A stretch of DNA of 64,000 nt from Phocaeicola plebeius (GTDB taxonomy: Bacteria > Bacteroidota > Bacteroidia > Bacteroidales > Bacteroidaceae): contig SFDG01000003.1 in the NCBI GenBank assembly GCA_004558305.1, forward strand, positions 1 through 64,000. Direction: 5' to 3'. Within the stretch, counting starts at the first letter, position 1; each line of letters opens with the position of its first letter. Shown piece by piece: positions 1-8,400 of the stretch. The notes beneath the pieces were generated by a model. That model searched no databases, was not told where the DNA came from, and was given only the letters and a program-made list of their open reading frames with translations. The translations under genes were made by a program, and so were the position numbers.

Positions 1-1
1 A

Positions 2-394
2 AAGCAGGAGGTGATGGACTTCCTGACCCAGCAGTTGGGCATGACGATGGACGAGGCGGATCTGTCGGTTGATGAACGGACGGGTGCCGCCGTCATGGCA
101 TCGAAGGAGGTAGGTGTGCATGTGCAGTTAGGACTGGTGGATTGTCTGCAGTCGCCGGACAACCCGCTGTATAATGCAGAGAGTGCCCGAAAAGGGGCTT
201 TGTCGTTCCTGGTCAGTCCGTCTGTCATTCCGTACAGCCTGAGTTGCCGGCTGTTGGATGAAGGGATGCTGGCGGATGCTGTGATGAATTCCCGCAAGGG
301 GGAGCAGTATGGGGCTGACTTGGTTCGCCTGAATGCCCGCTTCCTGACGGATTATTATTTCCATCAGTGCAGGGAGAAGGACTTGATTTCATAG
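2..394 (+). CDS. C-terminal part of an unidentified protein (5' end outside window)
   Basis: The reading frame is open from base 2, so the first in-frame GTG/ATG codons near base 11 are probably internal and the gene starts upstream of the window. About 130 residues remain, ending at a TAG just before a block of inverted repeats. No signal peptide, membrane segment or catalytic motif is recognisable in this fragment, which is acidic and probably soluble. I do not recognise the family. It is convergent with the AlaX-like gene that follows. Confidence 0.65.
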   Translation, partial: KQEVMDFLTQQLGMTMDEADLSVDERTGAAVMASKEVGVHVQLGLVDCLQSPDNPLYNAESARKGALSFLVSPSVIPYSLSCRLLDEGMLADAVMNSRKGEQYGADLVRLNARFLTDYYFHQCREKDLIS

Positions 395-396
395 TA

Positions 397-432
397 ATTT
401 GTTATTCTGAGTCCCCATCACACCGAGTGTGA
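397..432. repeat. Truncated copy of the GTCATTCTGA inverted-repeat element
   Basis: This 36-base stretch matches the left arm, loop and start of the right arm of the perfect hairpin at 44849-44905, with one change (TTATT for TCATT). The remainder of the right arm is missing, so the copy no longer forms the full hairpin. Confidence 0.7.
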
Positions 433-496
433 AACGATTCGATAATGACGCTGTAGGGGCGGGCCTGCGTGTCCGCCCGGAATGCCGAGGTGGATG

Positions 497-528
497 TTTC
501 CGGGCAGACACATAGGTCTGCCCGGAAA
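497..528. repeat. 13-bp perfect inverted repeat in a convergent junction
   Basis: TTTCCGGGCAGAC (497-509) and GTCTGCCCGGAAA (516-528) are exact reverse complements around the loop ACATAG. A related G/C-rich palindrome (GGGCGG...CCGCCC) lies just before it. There is no T tract, so this is more likely a mobile intergenic repeat than a simple terminator. Confidence 0.6.
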
Positions 529-533
529 CTTTC

Positions 534-616
534 GTCATTGGTAACTTAGTGAAGAATCTGTTGCTGTCCGCAGGGCTGCGCTATAGGACAGATTCTTCAC
601 TGCGTTCAGGATGACA
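534..616. repeat. Imperfect inverted repeat of the GTCATTCTGA/GAAGAATCTG family
   Basis: The left arm (534-561) ends AGTGAAGAATCTGT and the right arm (589-616) starts ACAGATTCTTCACT and ends in GATGAC. The arms pair imperfectly around a 27-nt loop. Copies with the same arm ends occur at 37804-37878 and 51032-51107, always between convergent genes. Confidence 0.7.
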
Positions 617-638
617 AGACCGGGTAGCAATTCTTCAT

Positions 639-1100
639 TTAAACGAGTTTAAACCTCATCCGGAAGATGCCGTCTTTGTAGTCGGAGCTGATGATTTTGA
701 AGGTGCCGATTTCTGATGTATTGGCGACATGAAGACCGATGCAGAGGCATTCGTCGTAATCGCCGACTTTTACGATGCGTACGGTGTCGGAGGCCCCTTC
801 GGGGAGACGGTTCAGGTCGAACCGGCCGAGGGCCTCTTCTTGGGTGATGAACTCCGTGGTAATGTCCAGGTGACGGGCGATGACCTCATTCACCGTTTCT
901 TCTATCCGGCGGATGTCGTCGTCCGTGGGAGCCTGGGGCAGGGCAAAGTCGAGCTTGCTTTTCTTGCGCTCGATATGAGCGGACACGGCGCGTCCGCAGC
1001 CGAACAGGTTGACCATCGTGCGGTTGACGATGTGCTCGCACGAGTGCATCCGCGGTTCTTCCACTTTATTGTGTGCATTCAGTAAGGGGGCTTGTTCCAT
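639..1100 (-). CDS. AlaX-like alanyl/threonyl-tRNA editing domain protein
   Basis: A free-standing, small (about 153 aa) protein resembling the second additional (editing) domain of alanyl- and threonyl-tRNA synthetases. In that family the domain hydrolyses mischarged aminoacyl-tRNA in trans, using zinc held by HxxxH and CxxxH motifs. Both are visible: HSCEH near residues 19-23 and CIGLH near residues 119-123. There is no synthetase catalytic domain. It is the last gene of a leftward operon 13 bp after the cytidylate-kinase-like gene. Substrate specificity (Ala/Ser versus Thr/Ser) cannot be told from this sequence. Confidence 0.75.
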   Translation of the reverse strand: MEQAPLLNAHNKVEEPRMHSCEHIVNRTMVNLFGCGRAVSAHIERKKSKLDFALPQAPTDDDIRRIEETVNEVIARHLDITTEFITQEEALGRFDLNRLPEGASDTVRIVKVGDYDECLCIGLHVANTSEIGTFKIISSDYKDGIFRMRFKLV

Positions 1101-1113
1101 ATTTTTGTTTGTT

Positions 1114-1743
1114 TTAGAGTTCCAGTTTTCGGGCGATGAATTCTTCCACGAAGCGGACGGTGCCTTCGATGCCTAAGGCGGTAGAGTCCACACACAGATG
1201 GTAGGTGGCGGCGGCTCCCCAGGTCTTGTTGCTGTAGAAGTTGTAGTACGACGAACGACGCTTGTCCGATTTTGCCATCATGCTTTCCGCCGCCTGTTCG
1301 CTGATGCCGTGCAGCTGCATCAACCGTTGCCGGCGTGCTTCGGGGGTAGCGGAGATGAAGACATTGCAGCAGCGGGGATGGTCGCGCAGGATGTAGTCGG
1401 CACAACGCCCGACAAAGAGGCACGACTGTTCCCCAGCCAAACGGCGGATGACATCACTCTGTATTTGGAAAAAGGTGTCGTTGCTCAGGTAGGGACTGCT
1501 GGGTATGGCTCCTTCGGTGATGAAAGGGAAACGGGTGCCGAACAGACCTCCCAACAGGCTTTTGGATGCCTTTTCGTCGGCCCGCTCGAAGAACTCCTGA
1601 CCCAGTCCGCTCTCTTGAGAGGCCAGACGGATCAGTTCCTTGTCGAAACAAGCGATGTGGAAGTCACGGGCGATGCGCTCTCCGATTTCCTTGCCGCCGC
1701 TACCCAGCTGACGACCCAGGTTGATTACAAAATTTCCGTTCAT
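1114..1743 (-). CDS. Cytidylate kinase-like family protein
   Basis: A 209-aa P-loop kinase-like protein. The N-terminus (INLGRQLGSGGKEIGERIA, residues 7-25) is the modified P loop typical of the cytidylate kinase-like family (GxGG.. instead of a classical GxxxxGK[ST]). A central VGRCADYIL and later RRQRL segments match the expected core and lid. The family phosphorylates nucleoside monophosphates or unknown small molecules; this is not the canonical Cmk, so the substrate is uncertain. Its start overlaps the stop of the MATE gene by 4 nt, suggesting translational coupling. Confidence 0.75.
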   Translation of the reverse strand: MNGNFVINLGRQLGSGGKEIGERIARDFHIACFDKELIRLASQESGLGQEFFERADEKASKSLLGGLFGTRFPFITEGAIPSSPYLSNDTFFQIQSDVIRRLAGEQSCLFVGRCADYILRDHPRCCNVFISATPEARRQRLMQLHGISEQAAESMMAKSDKRRSSYYNFYSNKTWGAAATYHLCVDSTALGIEGTVRFVEEFIARKLEL

Positions 1744-3068
1744 ATCGTTTCGTTTTTGGAGGGGTTATTCGGTGAAGGGGATGACTTGAACTTCCGGAAC
1801 TGCCCGATGAGCAGGACTGCTGCCAGCAGGCTGGCGATGATGTCGGACACCGGCATGCTGTACCAGATACCTGCCGAACCGAAGACGAGGGGCAGGAGGA
1901 GCAGGCAGGGGATGAGGACCAGTACCTGTCGGCTCAGGGACAGGAGAATGGCTTTCTGGGCCATACCGATGCTCTGGAAGAAGTTGGAGGTGACCATCTG
2001 GAAGCCGACAATGGGGAAGGACAGGAGGGTGACCTGCAGGCCATGGGCGGACAGACGGATGAGCTGTTCGTCGGTGGTGAAAGCGGACACGACCAGCTCG
2101 GGGAGGAACATGCCTACCAGGAAGCCGGTGGAGGTGATGAGGGTGGCGATGAAGATGGTAATCTTCAGCACTTCGTCGACCCGGTGGTATTGGCGGGCAC
2201 CGAAATTGTAGCCGGCAATGGGCTGCATGCCTTGGTTGAGGCCCATCACCACCATGACGAACAGGAAGACGATGCGGTTGACGATGCCGAAGGCACCGAT
2301 GGCCAGGTCGCCTTCGTAGGTCTTCAGCCCTTTGTTGATGAGGATGACAATGAAGCAGGAGGCGACATTCATCAGGAACGGAGCCATGCCGATGCTGATG
2401 ATTCCCTCGACCAGATGGGCCAACCAGGCCAGTGCCAGGATCTGTGCGAGGATGGTGGCGACGGCGGCTCCCCGGATGCCCATTCCGAAACCGTAGATGA
2501 ACAACGGGTCGAGTAGGGTATTGATGACGACGGTGCAGATGGTGGCCATCATGGCTTTCTGGGGATGGCCGGCAGAGCGCAGCACGCTGTTGAGGCCGAG
2601 GTACATGTGGGTCACCACGTTGCCCAGTAGGATGATGACCATGTAGTCGCGGGCATAAGGCAGGGTGGCATCGCTGGCTCCGAAGAAGCGGAGGATGGGG
2701 TCGAGCAAGGTCAGGGTGACGAGGGTGAACACGATGCCGATGAGCAGGTTGAGCGATACCACATTGCCTAGGATGTTCTGGGCGGTGGGATAGTCTTTCT
2801 GTCCCAGCTTGACGGAGATGAGGGTGGATGCGCCGACTCCCACCAGGGAACCGAAGGCGGCGGCGAGGTTCATGAGCGGGAAGGTGATGGCGAGGCCGGA
2901 GATGGCCATGGGGCCGACACCGTGACCGATGAAGATGCTGTCTACCATGTTATAGAGTGAGGAGGCCGTCATCGCGATAATGGCCGGTACGGCATACTGG
3001 CCCAGCAGTTTCCCGATGCGTTCGGTCCCCAATTCCGTGGCCTTTCCTTTCATTTCTTCCATAGGCAT
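1740..3068 (-). CDS. MATE family multidrug/organic cation exporter
   Basis: An integral membrane antiporter of the MATE family, predicted to export drugs or metabolites using a Na+ or H+ gradient. About 12 hydrophobic helices in two halves are visible, beginning with GTERIGKLLGQYAVPAIIAM and DSIFIGHGVGPMAISGLA, the usual MATE N-terminal signature. The start was set at 3068 because a TAnnTTTG -7 box at 3120-3127 lies inside the longer open frame (to 3173); the Met codons at 3062 and 3053 are equally possible. About 442 aa, normal for the family. First gene of a three-gene leftward operon. Confidence 0.85.
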   Translation of the reverse strand: MPMEEMKGKATELGTERIGKLLGQYAVPAIIAMTASSLYNMVDSIFIGHGVGPMAISGLAITFPLMNLAAAFGSLVGVGASTLISVKLGQKDYPTAQNILGNVVSLNLLIGIVFTLVTLTLLDPILRFFGASDATLPYARDYMVIILLGNVVTHMYLGLNSVLRSAGHPQKAMMATICTVVINTLLDPLFIYGFGMGIRGAAVATILAQILALAWLAHLVEGIISIGMAPFLMNVASCFIVILINKGLKTYEGDLAIGAFGIVNRIVFLFVMVVMGLNQGMQPIAGYNFGARQYHRVDEVLKITIFIATLITSTGFLVGMFLPELVVSAFTTDEQLIRLSAHGLQVTLLSFPIVGFQMVTSNFFQSIGMAQKAILLSLSRQVLVLIPCLLLLPLVFGSAGIWYSMPVSDIIASLLAAVLLIGQFRKFKSSPSPNNPSKNETI

Positions 3069-3119
3069 TCCATTGTACGTTTTGTGGCAAAAGCCGTTAG
3101 ATTCATTAAAATTTTGGAG

Positions 3120-3127
3120 CAAAGGTA
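3120..3127 (-). promoter_or_regulatory. -7 promoter box for the MATE operon
   Basis: TACCTTTG on the minus strand matches the Bacteroidetes -7 consensus TAnnTTTG. It lies 52 bp from the chosen ATG and also decides that start against an upstream Met. A divergent promoter sits only 33 bp away. Confidence 0.6.
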
Positions 3128-3160
3128 GCAAATATTTCCAAGTATCTGAAATACTTTCCT

Positions 3161-3168
3161 TACCTTTG
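3161..3168 (+). promoter_or_regulatory. -7 promoter box for the subtilase-xseAB operon
   Basis: TACCTTTG, an exact match to the Bacteroidetes -7 box, ends 23 bp before the subtilase ATG. No clear TTTG -33 box is present. Confidence 0.6.
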
Positions 3169-3191
3169 CACATTATTCAAATGATTGGGAC

Positions 3192-4574
3192 ATGTTGAAC
3201 AGGCTTCTGTGGTTTCTTTTGGTGATAGGGTGGGTCGGCAACGGGTTGTCGGCAGCGGCCCGTTATAAGTTCAGGGTAGCGTTTGCCGACAAGGGGATGA
3301 CCTCGTTTACGCTCGACAGACCCGAGGAGTACTTGTCGGAACGTGCGTTGGAGCGCCGGCACAAGCAGGGGCTGGCGGTCGATTCTACGGACTTGCCGGT
3401 CTGTGCGGTGTATGTGGAGCAAGTGGTGGCACGGGGAGGCCGTCCGCTTTGTACCAGCAAGTGGAACAATTCGTTGCTGGTGGAGACGGATGATTCGCTG
3501 TTCGCCGACCGCTTGCAACAGTTGCCCTGTGTGAAGAAGGTGAGACGGGTGTGGGTGGACTGCCCCGAGGCTGTCGTTCCGCGCAACCGTCGCCGGAAGC
3601 AGGAAGTGACCCACCAGTGGAAACGGACGGAGGATGCGTATGGAGCAGCCGCGGCACAGATTCGTCTGCATCGTGGCGACAGTCTGCATGCGGCCGGATT
3701 TCGCGGCGAGGGGATGCAGGTGGCGGTCATCGATGCGGGCTTCCACAACGTGGATGCCATGAAGGTGTTCAAGGGGATGCACCTGCTCGGTACCCGAGAT
3801 TTTGTGAATCCCTCTTCGGATATCTATGCGGAGCACTCTCATGGCCGGAAGGTGTTGTCGTGTCTGGCAGCCTGCCGGGAATATGGAATGGTGGGCACGG
3901 CGCCTGCTGCTTCCTACTGGCTGTTGCGCAGTGAGGATTATGACACGGAACAGACGGTGGAAGAGGATTATTGGGCGGCTGCCGTGGAGTTTGCAGACAG
4001 TGCGGGGGTGGATGTGGTGAATACCTCGCTGGGATATTATGCGTTCGATGACGAGAAAGACAACTATAGGTACCGTGACCTGGACGGCAGGACTTCCGTG
4101 ATGTCGGTGGCGGCGGCGATGGCTGCCGAGAAGGGAATGCTGGTGGTGGTGAGTGCCGGTAATTCAGGGACGAACTCTTGGAAGAAGATTACTCCTCCGG
4201 CGGACGCGAACCATGTGCTGACGGTCGGTGCGGTGGACCGCCAGGGGCTGAATGCGGACTTTTCGTCGGTCGGGAATACGGCTGACGGACGGGTGAAACC
4301 CGATGTCATGGCTGTGGGTGAAGGGGCTGCGGTCATCGGCGAGGACGGTGGACCGGAGCTGGCCAACGGCACCTCGTTTGCGGCTCCCGTTTTCTGCGGA
4401 CTGGCCACGTGCCTGTGGCAGGCTTGTCCGTGGCTCACGGTGAAACAGCTGATAGAGGTGGTGCATCGCGCCGGCGACAGGGCCGACGAACCCGACAACA
4501 TCTATGGCTACGGCATCGTGGATGTGTGGAAAGCCTATCGGATAGGACAGACGTATCAACCGGAAAAACGATGA
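3192..4574 (+). CDS. Secreted S8 (subtilisin-like) serine protease
   Basis: A 460-aa subtilase with an N-terminal signal peptide (residues 1-22, ending LSAAA). The catalytic triad is complete: Asp in VAVIDAGF (about residue 180), His in EHSHG (about 217) and Ser in NGTSFAAPV (about 397), with the oxyanion Asn in SAGNSG (about 322). The segment between signal and catalytic domain (about 25-150) probably acts as an inhibitor-like prodomain. There is no C-terminal sorting domain. It is transcribed with xseA, which it overlaps by 4 nt (ATGA), an unusual partner for an exported protease; physiological substrate unknown. Confidence 0.88.
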   Translation: MLNRLLWFLLVIGWVGNGLSAAARYKFRVAFADKGMTSFTLDRPEEYLSERALERRHKQGLAVDSTDLPVCAVYVEQVVARGGRPLCTSKWNNSLLVETDDSLFADRLQQLPCVKKVRRVWVDCPEAVVPRNRRRKQEVTHQWKRTEDAYGAAAAQIRLHRGDSLHAAGFRGEGMQVAVIDAGFHNVDAMKVFKGMHLLGTRDFVNPSSDIYAEHSHGRKVLSCLAACREYGMVGTAPAASYWLLRSEDYDTEQTVEEDYWAAAVEFADSAGVDVVNTSLGYYAFDDEKDNYRYRDLDGRTSVMSVAAAMAAEKGMLVVVSAGNSGTNSWKKITPPADANHVLTVGAVDRQGLNADFSSVGNTADGRVKPDVMAVGEGAAVIGEDGGPELANGTSFAAPVFCGLATCLWQACPWLTVKQLIEVVHRAGDRADEPDNIYGYGIVDVWKAYRIGQTYQPEKR

Positions 4575-5878
4575 CTATGGAAACGCGTCCTGCTCTCTCG
4601 CTGGTCGAACTGAATATTTTGGTGAAGAAAAGCATCAAGGCTTGCCTGCCTGACACGTACTGGGTACAGGCGGAACTGAGCGATGTACGGGCTAATTATT
4701 CGGGGCATTGCTACCTGGAATTCGTGCAGAAGGATTCCCGCGGCAACGGGCTGATTGCCAAGGCACGGGGTATCATCTGGAGCCAGGTGTACAGTCGCCT
4801 CAAGCCATTCTTTGAACGGGAAACCGGACAGGCGTTTGTGGCCGGCATCAAAGTGCTGGTGCAGGTGGCCGTGGACTTTCATGAGCTGTACGGCTACTCG
4901 CTGACTGTCGTCAATATCGACCCTACCTATACGGTGGGGGACATGGCCCGCCGTCGCAGGGAGATTCTGAAACGGCTGGACAAGGAGGGGATTCTGACCC
5001 TCAACAAGGAACTGGAACTGCCGGAACTGGCCCAACGTATCGCTGTCATTTCGTCGGCCACGGCTGCCGGTTACGGCGACTTCTGCAACCAGTTGGCGAA
5101 CAATGCCTTCGGATTTGTGTTCTATCCTCGTCTGTTCCCGGCTGTGATGCAGGGGGAGCAGGTGGAGGCGTCGATTATCCGGGCACTGGAACGGATCTAT
5201 GCGGAGGCGGACTGCTTCGATGTGGTGGTCATTATCCGAGGAGGAGGGGCTACCTCCGACCTGTCGGGGTTTGATACTTACGACTTGGCGGCCAACTGTG
5301 CCCAGTTCCCTCTCCCCATTCTGACGGGAATCGGGCACGAGCGCGACGATACGGTCATCGACCTGGTAGCGCATACCCGGGTGAAGACTCCTACGGCTGC
5401 CGCCGAATTCTTGGTGAACCATCTCTACGAAACGGCGCAACGCCTGGAGGGATGGGCGGACTATATCTATCAGGTAGTACCGGAACGTTTGAGGCGCGAA
5501 CGGGAGCGGCTGGACAGGTGGCTGACCCGTATTCCGGCCAGGGTGCAGTTGCGCCTGCAGCAGGAGCAGTTCCGGCAGGAACGCTTCTCCCAACGCCTGG
5601 AAACGGCCTGGCAGTCGCGACGGGTGCGGGAGGAATATCGGCTGCAGTTGGAAGTGCGGTTGCAGGCGGCTGTCCGTGCACGCTGTCAATGGGAAAGCCA
5701 CCGCCTGCAGCTGCTGGAGCAGCGGACAGAGGCCGCCTCGCCCGAACGGTTGCTGAAGAAGGGTTACAGCATTACGCTGAAAGACGGTAAGGCGGTGACC
5801 GATGTGCATGCTTTGCAACCTGGCGATGAAGTAATCACCCGGGTGGCGAATGGAACATTCAAAAGTAGAATCGTGTAA
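4571..5878 (+). CDS. xseA: Exodeoxyribonuclease VII large subunit
   Basis: Catalytic large subunit of exonuclease VII, which degrades single-stranded DNA into oligonucleotides together with XseB. The ATG at 4571 was chosen because it overlaps the upstream TGA (ATGA), giving 435 aa. An N-terminal OB fold (YWVQAELSDVRANYSGHCYLEF), the core with AVISSATAAGYGDF and IIRGGGATSDLSGFD, and GIGHERDDTVIDLVAHTRVKTPT are all characteristic. The C-terminal third is long, Arg/Gln-rich and probably coiled coil, as in the family. xseB follows 13 bp downstream. Confidence 0.93.
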   Translation: MTMETRPALSLVELNILVKKSIKACLPDTYWVQAELSDVRANYSGHCYLEFVQKDSRGNGLIAKARGIIWSQVYSRLKPFFERETGQAFVAGIKVLVQVAVDFHELYGYSLTVVNIDPTYTVGDMARRRREILKRLDKEGILTLNKELELPELAQRIAVISSATAAGYGDFCNQLANNAFGFVFYPRLFPAVMQGEQVEASIIRALERIYAEADCFDVVVIIRGGGATSDLSGFDTYDLAANCAQFPLPILTGIGHERDDTVIDLVAHTRVKTPTAAAEFLVNHLYETAQRLEGWADYIYQVVPERLRRERERLDRWLTRIPARVQLRLQQEQFRQERFSQRLETAWQSRRVREEYRLQLEVRLQAAVRARCQWESHRLQLLEQRTEAASPERLLKKGYSITLKDGKAVTDVHALQPGDEVITRVANGTFKSRIV

Positions 5879-5891
5879 TCAATCAAAAAAT

Positions 5892-6116
5892 ATGGCGAAA
5901 AAGGAAACCTATGCGGAAGCAATGAAGCGACTGGAGACAATCGTGTCGCGCATCGAGGGCAATGAACTCGATATTGACGAACTGGCCGACCAGCTGAAAG
6001 AGGCACAGCGGCTGGTGAAGTATTGCCGGGACAAACTCTACAAGGCAGATGCTGAGATTCAGAAAATGCTCTCCGGAAGTGACAATGGTGAAAAAACTGG
6101 TGAATCAGTTGGATAA
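5892..6116 (+). CDS. xseB: Exodeoxyribonuclease VII small subunit
   Basis: A 74-aa all-helical protein (AKKETYAEAMKRLETIVSRI, then ELDIDELADQLKEAQRLVKYC) typical of XseB, which binds in several copies to XseA. The ATG at 5892 lies 13 bp after the xseA stop; an upstream in-frame Met at 5850 would overlap xseA and lacks family similarity. The last codons of this gene overlap the -33 box of the ilvE promoter. Confidence 0.9.
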   Translation: MAKKETYAEAMKRLETIVSRIEGNELDIDELADQLKEAQRLVKYCRDKLYKADAEIQKMLSGSDNGEKTGESVG

Positions 6117-6139
6117 TAGAATTATTCAACGTACTTTTG
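6109..6139 (+). promoter_or_regulatory. ilvE promoter (-33 and -7 boxes)
   Basis: TTGG (6109-6112) and TACTTTTG (6132-6139) are separated by 19 bp, the Bacteroidetes sigma spacing. The -33 box lies within the final codons of xseB, so ilvE has its own promoter. The leader to the ATG at 6175 is short (about 30 nt), leaving no room for an attenuator. Confidence 0.65.
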
Positions 6140-6174
6140 CTGGCAATTTGACAAATTCAAAATTCGTTAGATAT

Positions 6175-7194
6175 ATGAAAGACATTGACTGGTCAAATCT
6201 GTCCTTCGGTTACATGCGGACAGATTACAATGTACGCTGTTACTATCGTGACGGCAAGTGGGGTGAATTGGAACTTTGTTCTGAAGAAACCTTGAATATT
6301 CACATGGCGGCTACCTGTCTGCACTACGGACAGGAGGCTTTTGAGGGTTTGAAGGCTTATCGTGGTAAGGATGGTAAGATTCGTGTGTTTCGTCCGGAAG
6401 CCAACGCCGAGCGCCTGCAGAGCACTTGCCAGGGCATCCTGATGCCTGAACTGCCCGCCGAACTGTTTTGTGAGGCTGTTAAGAAGGTGGTGAAGGCCAA
6501 CGAACGGTTTCTTCCTCCCTACGAGAGCGGTGCATCGCTCTATATCCGTCCGCTGCTGATCGGTATCGGTGCACAGGTGGGGGTTCATCCTGCCAACGAA
6601 TACCTGTTCGTGATGTTCGTCACGCCGGTAGGTCCGTATTTCAAGGGTGGGTTTGCCACCAATCCGTATGTGATTATCCGCGAGTTCGACCGTGCGGCTC
6701 CGTTGGGTACGGGCCGCTATAAAGTGGGCGGTAACTATGCTGCCAGCCTCCGTGCCAACAAGATGGCGCACGATGCAGGCTATGCCAGCGAATTCTACCT
6801 GGATGCCAAGGAGAAAAAGTACATCGACGAGTGTGGTGCCGCCAATTTCTTCGGCATCAAGGACAATACGTACATCACTCCGCTGTCTACTTCCATCCTG
6901 CCGTCTATTACCAACCGCAGCCTGATGCAGTTGGCCGAGGATATGGGACTGAAGGTGGAACGCCGTCCGATTCCTGAAGAAGAACTGGAAACTTTCGAAG
7001 AAGCCGGTGCCTGTGGTACGGCGGCTGTCATCAGTCCGATTGAGCGCATTGACGACCTGGAAAACCACAAGTCGTATGTCATCTCCAAGGACGGAAAGCC
7101 GGGCCCCTGGTGCGAAAAGCTCTACAACAAGCTCCGTGCCATCCAGTACGGCGATGAGGCCGATCCCTACGGATGGGTGATGCTGATTGACTAA
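6175..7194 (+). CDS. ilvE: Branched-chain amino acid aminotransferase
   Basis: PLP-dependent fold-IV aminotransferase that interconverts Leu, Ile and Val with their 2-oxo acids. The ATG at 6175 follows the promoter and gives 339 aa, the usual length. Recognisable motifs include HYGQEAFEGLKAYRGKDG, RPLLIGIGAQVGV, GRYKVGGNYAASL (the Lys binds PLP) and ECGAANFFGIK. No other ilv/leu genes are nearby. It is followed by a strong hairpin shared with the convergent tRNA block. Confidence 0.93.
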   Translation: MKDIDWSNLSFGYMRTDYNVRCYYRDGKWGELELCSEETLNIHMAATCLHYGQEAFEGLKAYRGKDGKIRVFRPEANAERLQSTCQGILMPELPAELFCEAVKKVVKANERFLPPYESGASLYIRPLLIGIGAQVGVHPANEYLFVMFVTPVGPYFKGGFATNPYVIIREFDRAAPLGTGRYKVGGNYAASLRANKMAHDAGYASEFYLDAKEKKYIDECGAANFFGIKDNTYITPLSTSILPSITNRSLMQLAEDMGLKVERRPIPEEELETFEEAGACGTAAVISPIERIDDLENHKSYVISKDGKPGPWCEKLYNKLRAIQYGDEADPYGWVMLID

Positions 7195-7221
7195 GCGTCT
7201 TTTTTTTCTTCAACACAAAGA

Positions 7222-7279
7222 AACAAAGGCACGAAGGGAATTTGTTCTATAAGAGCAACAAGACCTTCGTGCCTTTGTT
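7222..7279. terminator. 16-bp inverted repeat between ilvE and the tRNA block
   Basis: AACAAAGGCACGAAGG (7222-7237) and CCTTCGTGCCTTTGTT (7264-7279) are exact reverse complements around a 26-nt loop. It lies between convergent transcripts and probably terminates or stabilises 3' ends from both sides, although neither arm is followed by a clear T tract. Confidence 0.55.
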
Positions 7280-7458
7280 GGATACCCCAATTATGATTGC
7301 AGAGCTGGGAGGTTAATAATCGTAGAGCATGAAGGTTATTCATCTTTCGGCAGTATGATTAATAATCTTGTCGGTGTTTCAGATAGAATGATATCGTGGG
7401 CGGATAATAAAAAAAGAACACCTTGATTGTCTTGAAGACTACCAAGATGTTCTTGAAG

Positions 7459-7531
7459 AGCGGAAGACGGGACTCAAACCCGCGACCCTCAGCTTGGAAG
7501 GCTAATGCTCTATCGACTGAGCTACTTCCGC
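7459..7531 (-). tRNA. tRNA-Gly (anticodon TCC)
   Basis: A 73-nt cloverleaf on the minus strand with a perfect acceptor stem GCGGAAG/CTTCCGC and anticodon loop CTTCCAA, giving TCC. CCA is not encoded. It belongs to a 204-bp Gly-Tyr unit that is duplicated in tandem. Confidence 0.93.
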
Positions 7532-7540
7532 AAATAGTGG

Positions 7541-7623
7541 TGGGCAAAGATGGATTCGAACCACCGAAGGCGTAAGCCAGCAGATTTACAGTCTGCCCCA
7601 TTTGGCCACTCTGGTATTTGCCC
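7541..7623 (-). tRNA. tRNA-Tyr (anticodon GTA)
   Basis: An 83-nt class II tRNA with acceptor GGGCAAA/TTTGCCC, anticodon stem-loop CAGACTGTAAATCTG and a long variable arm. It looks identical to the copy at 7745-7827. Confidence 0.95.
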
Positions 7624-7662
7624 GATTGATGTCGTTTGAAAGAACGCTGTCTACTTTCGTAG

Positions 7663-7735
7663 AGCGGAAGACGGGGCTCAAACCCGCGACCCTCAGCTTG
7701 GGAAGCTGATGCTCTATCGACTGAGCTACTCCCGC
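7663..7735 (-). tRNA. tRNA-Gly (anticodon CCC)
   Basis: A 73-nt cloverleaf closely resembling the Gly tRNA 204 bp away, but with anticodon loop TTCCCAA, giving CCC. The acceptor has one G-T wobble (GCGGGAG/CTTCCGC). It reads GGG, complementing the TCC isoacceptor. Confidence 0.9.
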
Positions 7736-7744
7736 ATGGGTTTG

Positions 7745-7827
7745 TGGGCAAAGATGGATTCGAACCACCGAAGGCGTAAGCCAGCAGATTTACAGTCTGC
7801 CCCATTTGGCCACTCTGGTATTTGCCC
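7745..7827 (-). tRNA. tRNA-Tyr (anticodon GTA), second copy
   Basis: Same sequence as the Tyr tRNA at 7541-7623. It is the first gene of the four-tRNA leftward transcript, about 45 nt after the predicted transcription start. Confidence 0.95.
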
Positions 7828-7878
7828 AACTTTTGCAGCTGACAGGAAGCTCGGTAGGTGCTTCCCTCAATTGCGCTG

Positions 7879-7909
7879 CAAAGGTACGATTATTTTTTTA
7901 ATCTGCAAA
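7879..7909 (-). promoter_or_regulatory. Promoter of the Tyr-Gly-Tyr-Gly tRNA operon
   Basis: On the minus strand TTTG (7906-7909) is followed after exactly 19 bp by TACCTTTG (7879-7886), a full match to the Bacteroidetes consensus. The boxes overlap the last codons and stop of ribH. A small hairpin (GGAAGC/GCTTCC, 7845-7865) lies in the leader. Confidence 0.75.
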
Positions 7910-8384
7910 CAAAATCGAGCATTTTTATTGCAGTGATAGCGCATTCATCGCCTTTATTGCCCAATACACCGCCTGCCCGGTCTTCGGCCTGCTGCATGGT
8001 ATTGGTCGTAATCAGGCCGTAGATGACGGGGGTGTCTGTCGTGGCATTCAAATGGGCAATGCCCTGTGTGGCACCGGCACACACATAGTCGAAGTGGGGG
8101 GTGTCCCCCCGGACGACGCATCCCAAGGCGATGACGGCATCTACCTTTCCGCTTTTAATCATTTGTGCAGACCCGAAGGTCAGTTCGAAACTGCCCGGTA
8201 CTGTCTGTACCAGGATGTTTTCCTCTTTTGCCCCGTGTTTCTTCAGGGTGGATACTGCTCCTTCGAGGAGTGCTCCCGTGATGTTGGAGTTCCATTCAGA
8301 CACCACGATGCCGAAGCGCATGGCTGATGCATCGGGTACGGACTGGAAGTCGTAATCGGACAGGTTATGGTATGCTGTTGCCAT
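7890..8384 (-). CDS. ribH: 6,7-dimethyl-8-ribityllumazine synthase
   Basis: Catalyses the penultimate step of riboflavin synthesis, joining 5-amino-6-ribitylamino-uracil with 3,4-dihydroxy-2-butanone 4-phosphate. The 164-aa sequence has the expected motifs: [45 protein letters not shown] (with the catalytic His in TPHF) and [19 protein letters not shown]. It lies 16 bp after the TPR membrane protein and is probably co-transcribed with it. No other rib genes and no FMN-riboswitch-like leader are seen here. Confidence 0.95.
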   Translation of the reverse strand: MATAYHNLSDYDFQSVPDASAMRFGIVVSEWNSNITGALLEGAVSTLKKHGAKEENILVQTVPGSFELTFGSAQMIKSGKVDAVIALGCVVRGDTPHFDYVCAGATQGIAHLNATTDTPVIYGLITTNTMQQAEDRAGGVLGNKGDECAITAIKMLDFVCRLKK

Positions 8385-8400
8385 GATGCCTTACCTTATT

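Noticed and set aside
3192..4574. Type IX secretion target for the subtilase
   Set aside because: No C-terminal sorting domain is visible; the chain ends soon after the catalytic domain.
7359..7829. 156-aa minus-strand open frame with repeated GGSNPSLPT-like segments
   Set aside because: It is the translation of the four tRNA genes and their spacers; the repeats reflect duplicated tRNA sequence, not a protein.
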